The translations under genes were made by a program, and so were the position numbers. Below are positions 59,278 through 64,000 of a stretch of 64,000 nucleotides of DNA, piece by piece; within the stretch, counting starts at the first letter, position 1, and each line of letters opens with the position of its first letter. Source of the stretch: Delphinus delphis (Eukaryota > Chordata > Mammalia > Artiodactyla > Delphinidae); NCBI RefSeq assembly GCF_949987515.2, contig NC_082689.1, positions 106,120,957 through 106,184,956 on the forward strand, read 5' to 3'. The notes under the pieces are model-generated. The model did no database searches. It saw only the letters and a list, made by a program, of their open reading frames with translations, and was not told the origin of the DNA.

Positions 59278-61827
59278 TCCAGGAGCTGGGGGCGGGTAGG
59301 TGAGGTGGGAAACGCTGGCGTTTGGAAAGACACTCAACTGTCCAAGCGTGTTCAATTGTGTCTGCTCTGAGCAGAGGGGAAGGGGGAAAAATGCTGATTG
59401 GTGTGTTTCTATCACTCTAACCATCCCAAAAGTTAGCAGAGCTCGAAGGAGCCGGCCCCGTTGGATTTCCTGCCCTTCTCCCCGAATCGCAAAGTTCGGG
59501 GGAGAAGGGAAGGTTCTCTACCCTCCGCCTCCCGTCAGCTCCGCGTTCTCTGCCTGCCTGGTCTCAGCTGGGGCTTTTCCCGAGCGGGGCCCCCGGTTCA
59601 GACTGGATGCACTGGGGGCTGAGCTTCCAGAGACAGAGATGCTCACAGCCACCGCACTCGGTGACAGAGGCTCATTTCTGAATGCGGCTGCCTCGCTCGG
59701 ATTTGTAGTATGCCCAGTGCCTCACAATCCAAGGCTTTCAGCTCTCTCCTAGGCAGAAGGCTCCAGTTGGGGTATCTTGCAACCAATGGTCATCGGTTTA
59801 ATAGGGTTGGGAGTTTTGGCCTAAGAGTCATGGCCCGATGTAGTCAAACCACAAGATCAATGGCTGACCCTGTTATAGGAGGAAGAGCTTTGATGCGCAC
59901 TCCACCCCCAAAATCTTTGTGCCAAAGAACGCATAATGAGTATGCACTAAGTGTACACTTTGTCGTCCAAGCTCTAACCTCGGCAAGTGCAGGGCATTCA
60001 ATTTAATAGGCAGGAAGGCTGGACACCTGGGGATGTGCCACCTGCACTGTGTATTTAAAGAACCTAGTTTGTCAAACTCGAATAAATCTCTGGAGCCATC
60101 AGAGGTTCAAGCTCAATTGCTCAGCTGCCTCTCTAGGCAGAGAAAGGGAAGTTTTTCCAGCTCTGGAAACTCCTAAATGAGAAAGAATGCAATTAAGTCG
60201 TCTGTATTGTTTCCAAAGATGGTTTATCAAGGTTCCTCAAGCTTCTGGGCGTGCTCCCTTATCTGCTAACCCCCACCATGACCCTCAGAAATATCTAACC
60301 GTATTGGAACAGTTTTGATACTATTTTTTTTTTTTGGACTCTGAACCATCACTGTTAGAGAAGGGTAGGAGGACCACTTACTACTTACAAGTTTCTCTAC
60401 CTCACTTCCCACCCCCTTAGGTCCAAGAGGACCTTAAGTAAGAGATACTTAATCGAGGGTTATACCTCAAAGGCAGACACTTAGACAAATGTTCTTTACT
60501 GAGAATGGTCCAAAGCTGAGCCAGTGTTTCTATCTGTGATTGGAAGTTTGGGGGATCCAAAATCAATAGTTAGTGGAAATGTGTTATAAAGATTTTATTA
60601 AAGTTTGTATTCTAAGGGAGTGCTGAAGAGGTCAACCTCTTTAAAAAGGAGGAGCCAAAGGGCCTTAGTTCAGAAATTATTTCAGAGAATAGGGAGAGAC
60701 AGTGTAGAATCTGCTGTTTCTCTCCTCTTCCTCCTGTCCCCACATCCTCCAGCCCCTCCTCCTCCTTTTTTTCTTTTTTTAAGTAAAAATGTTCCCATGG
60801 TGCTTTAGAAAAACATCTAAGTGGTTCAGTAAGAGGAAGTTAGGCACAGTGCTGAGTTAGTTTCTCTACTTCCTAAAACACTAGAGGTCAGTATTGTCCT
60901 AATGATGCAAAGGTGTGGCAATGAAATAGCCGTGTTTTTCCTTTAGCACATTTACCTACCTGAAAATAGTGAATATTTTGAAGATCCATGAAAGAGGGAT
61001 GAGGAATAAGGGTGAAATAAATAGAACATACTCTATAGGAATATGGTTTGGGCTTCCTTATGTAGCACCTTAAGAGCGAGGAAAAAAATTATAGAACGGC
61101 TTTTTCTGTAAACTAATTGAATTATGGTTAATGTTATAATAATGCTCATAAAACCTAAATGGTATGAGTTTAAGGCTCATGCTTATCATTACTGATGCAG
61201 CAATAAAGCTAATTCTGAACATTTAAAATAAAACTTTGTGATAATGATCTTTAGTATTTCATCAGGGACAGTTTAATTTACCTGTTTCCAATCAGCATTT
61301 CAGTTGAATGCACGCTGCTTGCTAAATATTTCGGAGTCAATGTTCCTAAAGTATAATGTTAAATGTTTTTATTTTGCCAAACAAAATGTATTAATCCAGT
61401 GAACAATAGAATAGCAGCAGAAAATTACTTCTGAATTCAATCCTGGTGGTCTTTGAAACCTATGATGCAGAACCTCGAAGAAAAAAAAAAAGAGAACATT
61501 CTACAATTCTTCCAGACTTTTATTGTCCACTTTGACTTACTAGTTATCTACAACCCATTAACATTTAGATGCATCTAATGAGGAAAAGAAATCTCCTTTC
61601 AAATAGTCAATTTGTGTAAGCTTATAGATAATTTGGATTTTTTCCCAAGATTATTATTTCTATATTTTGAAATAATACTTCAAGTCATTCATGACAGTTG
61701 TCTTGGAAATGGATTATTTACCCAAGATGCTCCATGGTATACTTGTGAACTTTGTTCAAGTAAAAACAACTTTTAATTGCTTCCATTCTTCTAATAATAA
61801 TTTTTGCTGTGTGTATGTAGGATGTGT

Positions 61828-61880
61828 GTGTGTTTATGTGTGTGTGTGTGTGTGTGTTTATGTGTGTGTGTATGTGTGTT
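61828..61880 (+). repeat. (GT)n-rich microsatellite in intron 1
   Basis: GT dinucleotides interrupted by ttta units, over about 50 bp. Confidence 0.92.
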
Positions 61881-62859
61881 TAATTTTCTCATAATCTGAG
61901 CAAAACTTGGGAATTTAGCTGTAAGGGAAAAAAGAATGCTTACCCAATTATAGATTTTATAAGTTTCTAATTAAACAAAATTAAATAAAGTTAGGTTAGA
62001 AGGCCAGCTACAGTATAGATAATATGAATCTGTGCAGAGAACATAATTACCCACCAGTAATAAAAACTCTGAAAATTCCCCAATTTCGGATTTTCAGCAT
62101 ATTAAATAGCTATCACACTTCCTTTGAGTTTACCCTGAGGGAATTAGTTAATTTCAAATGTAGATATGATAGGACAATGTTAAATGAGAAACCATTTTAC
62201 ATATAATATCAGCTCCTTTGACACAAGAAGAAACGATGTGACTTGATAGTTGGTTAAAGTGAAACCAGGAGTTTGAAATGCTAGGAGTTCTAGCCCTAGT
62301 TATGCCACAGCTAAGATGCCAAATGCCCATCAGGTGATGCATCGTTTCTGTGCTCACAGCTCAGGTATAAAATAGCAATTGAGATATGTATCTACTTCCA
62401 AATAGAACAGCAGCTCAAATTTTACAGAGGAGATTCTTTGAATAGTAGGTACGTTGAAAGACTATTATAGTGGGAGAACTTGCATTCAAAAGATAAGAGG
62501 AATGCAGGAGACACTTAGAGGGTTGCTGTTCACTTTATTTTACAATAATTGGATGTTACATGGTTATAAAGAGCCTTCATTCTGACCAATCAGTCACTTT
62601 GGATGATCTCTAAACATCTTGTCTCTTTGTTGCTACATATTAGGTTCACACAGATAACAGCCTTGAGAGAGAAATAAAAAACTCTTTACCCCTTTCATCA
62701 CAGGCAGAACTTTATCGAAAATATAGGAAAATGTCAATCATTTTCCTAAAGATCTTCAAATAAAGAGATGCACTGTACCTTGAGTTATCTGAAGCTTACA
62801 CACAAACACAATCAATACGTAATATTATAAATAAACAAACATCAGATTATCTTCAGCAG

Positions 62860-63050
62860 GAAGCTGTTTGCGGTATACTTTTTGTGGCATTTATGGCCAT
62901 CCGAAGTGAAAGAAGCATTATAATGCTCGTTTGGAAGAGTCCTGAAGATTTTCCCATGGTTGAATGGGCTCGTCTTTCACCATCCATACGAACTCTCTTG
63001 GCTTTCTGTCTGTATAGTCCCCGTCTCCAAACCAGATTCATATTTCCACA
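62860..63050. other. CpG-retaining block in intron 1, unassigned
   Basis: About 190 bp with at least six CpGs (for example catccgaag, gctcgtttgg, tacgaactc) in AT-rich intron. Both strands happen to be open for 62 codons, with no recognised protein. It could be a conserved non-coding element or a small fossil insert. Confidence 0.3.
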
Positions 63051-63210
63051 ACTGAAAAATATGAACAGCTAGACTAGCAATTTTCACACAAGAGTATAGA
63101 CTTGTAAGAAAGTTAGGTTCTATAAGAATCACCTTACTCACCGCCACCTCTTATTCTCATTCTAATGAATGACTGTCTTCTAAGTTGTAGTTTTCTTTTT
63201 TCCCTGCCCC

Positions 63211-63290
63211 TCTTGCCTTTTCTTTCTTTAGTGGGACCCAGTTTGCCTTACTTTTCTTTCTTTAGTGGGACCTAGATTGCCTTACTTTTC
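63211..63290 (+). repeat. 34-bp tandem duplication
   Basis: tttctttctttagtgggacc occurs twice, 34 bp apart (around 63,218 and 63,252), followed by a partial third unit (gccttacttttc). Two to three copies only. Confidence 0.85.
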
Positions 63291-63924
63291 AGTGTCCATT
63301 TGTTACAAAACAAAATAACGTGATATCGTTTGCAATGTTTCTAAAGCCTTTAGTTGGTGAACCAAAGCCCTTTATCTTACATGCCAGAACTCTGCTGAAA
63401 TATGACCTATATATACAAAGCTAATTATCCTTGTCACATAGGACAGTGAGGAGATGCTCTAGTTACCTGAAAGGCCAGAATATAAAAGTCATTCACTCAA
63501 TAAGGCTTTATTTTGAAGCTTCAGTGTACTCCTTTGGAGCCTAATGACATTTTTTTAATTCATAGGGGAAACTGTCTTCATTCATCAAAATTCTGACACT
63601 TTCTGGCAGATGTTCTTATAAATGTTATTGACTTATCCTAATGATGTCGGTGTATTAAGAAGTTGGATCAAATGATTATTAAGGTCTTATTTGTCCCTTA
63701 TTTGTCCCAATACATTTTTGTCTTTAACAGTTGATGTTGCCTACTGGTCATTCCATTTGGATACTTCTGGGATAATTGTGCTCAAAACTGTTAAGCAATT
63801 ATATTTAGAATAACAACTTAATTGGGTTTTAATTCCTACTAACTGCTATGCACTTTGTATCTCTCACGCCACGTGCCGTGTTTGCATAATTTGACAAGGC
63901 AGCACAGCCAGGTAGACTTTATTA

Positions 63925-64000
63925 AATCGGGTTTACAGATGACTAAATTTAAGGTTAATCGAAGTTAATAAATTTCCCAGGATCATAAAGCTAAGCAATG
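63925..64000 (-). mobile_element. MIR remnant, antisense, cut by window end
   Basis: gggtttacagatgactaaat and cccaggatcataaagctaag resemble the start of an antisense MIR core. Confidence 0.45.

Larger units (their letters stand above)
59272..64000 (+). other. CNTNAP5: CNTNAP5 intron 1, 5' part
   Basis: No second exon with a phase-1 acceptor joining to the expected discoidin domain was found before the window end, in line with the very large first introns of CNTNAP genes. The first 0.45 kb remains moderately GC-rich. Very few young transposons are seen in these 4.7 kb compared with the rest of the window, perhaps because of regulatory content near the promoter. Confidence 0.8.

Noticed and set aside
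62500..63070. Processed pseudogene on the minus strand
   Set aside because: A polyA-signal-like motif exists, but no A-tail, no target-site duplication and no recognised parent gene were found, so it is kept only as an unassigned block.

Overview
The window is nuclear genomic DNA from a mammal, almost certainly a cetacean or a close relative. It carries at least fifteen tRNA-derived SINEs of the CHR type (5' end gcttccctggtggcgcag), a family confined to whales, hippos and ruminants. The dominant short form ending in ccgcaaaa is the one typical of whales and dolphins. Several generations of L1, ancient MIR and L2, one MLT1-type LTR and small DNA transposons are also present. The species is inferred from repeat content only.

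Only one protein-coding gene is supported: the 5' end of CNTNAP5 (contactin-associated protein-like 5, a neurexin-superfamily neuronal membrane protein) on the + strand. A CpG-rich promoter at about 58.6-59.2 kb has GC boxes, a TATA-like element and an initiator-like site. It leads into exon 1, whose coding part is 59,190-59,271. That part encodes the signal peptide and ends at a consensus splice donor in phase 1. From 59,272 to the end is intron 1.

Layout: 1-4,695 an antisense L1 cut by the window edge, with decayed ORF2 and ORF1 and its 5' end; 4.7-17 kb intergenic DNA with L1 3' ends, SINEs, MIRs, a Tigger-type miniature element and a large GGAA microsatellite; 17-23 kb an old sense L1, then an MLT1 LTR carrying a nested SINE; 23-30 kb mostly unique sequence plus a mariner-like miniature element and L1 tails; 30.8-33.8 kb a SINE joined to a long L1 fragment carrying another SINE; 34.3-35.1 kb a twin-primed (inverted) L1; 35.5-41.3 kb an L2, a recent local duplication of part of it, and a SINE cluster; 44.6-46.2 kb a second inverted L1; 47-58 kb mostly unique gene-desert DNA; 58-64 kb the CNTNAP5 promoter, exon 1 and part of intron 1.

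I see no undescribed multi-gene system. The best leads are regulatory (a split RE1/REST-like site between the TATA-like element and the presumed start site of CNTNAP5, and a two-codon upstream ORF) and mechanistic (retrotransposon insertions whose target-site duplications show twin priming or SINE-L1 composites, and a roughly 94% identical 140-bp local duplication). Repeat families were recognised by eye, so subfamily names and exact edges are approximate.
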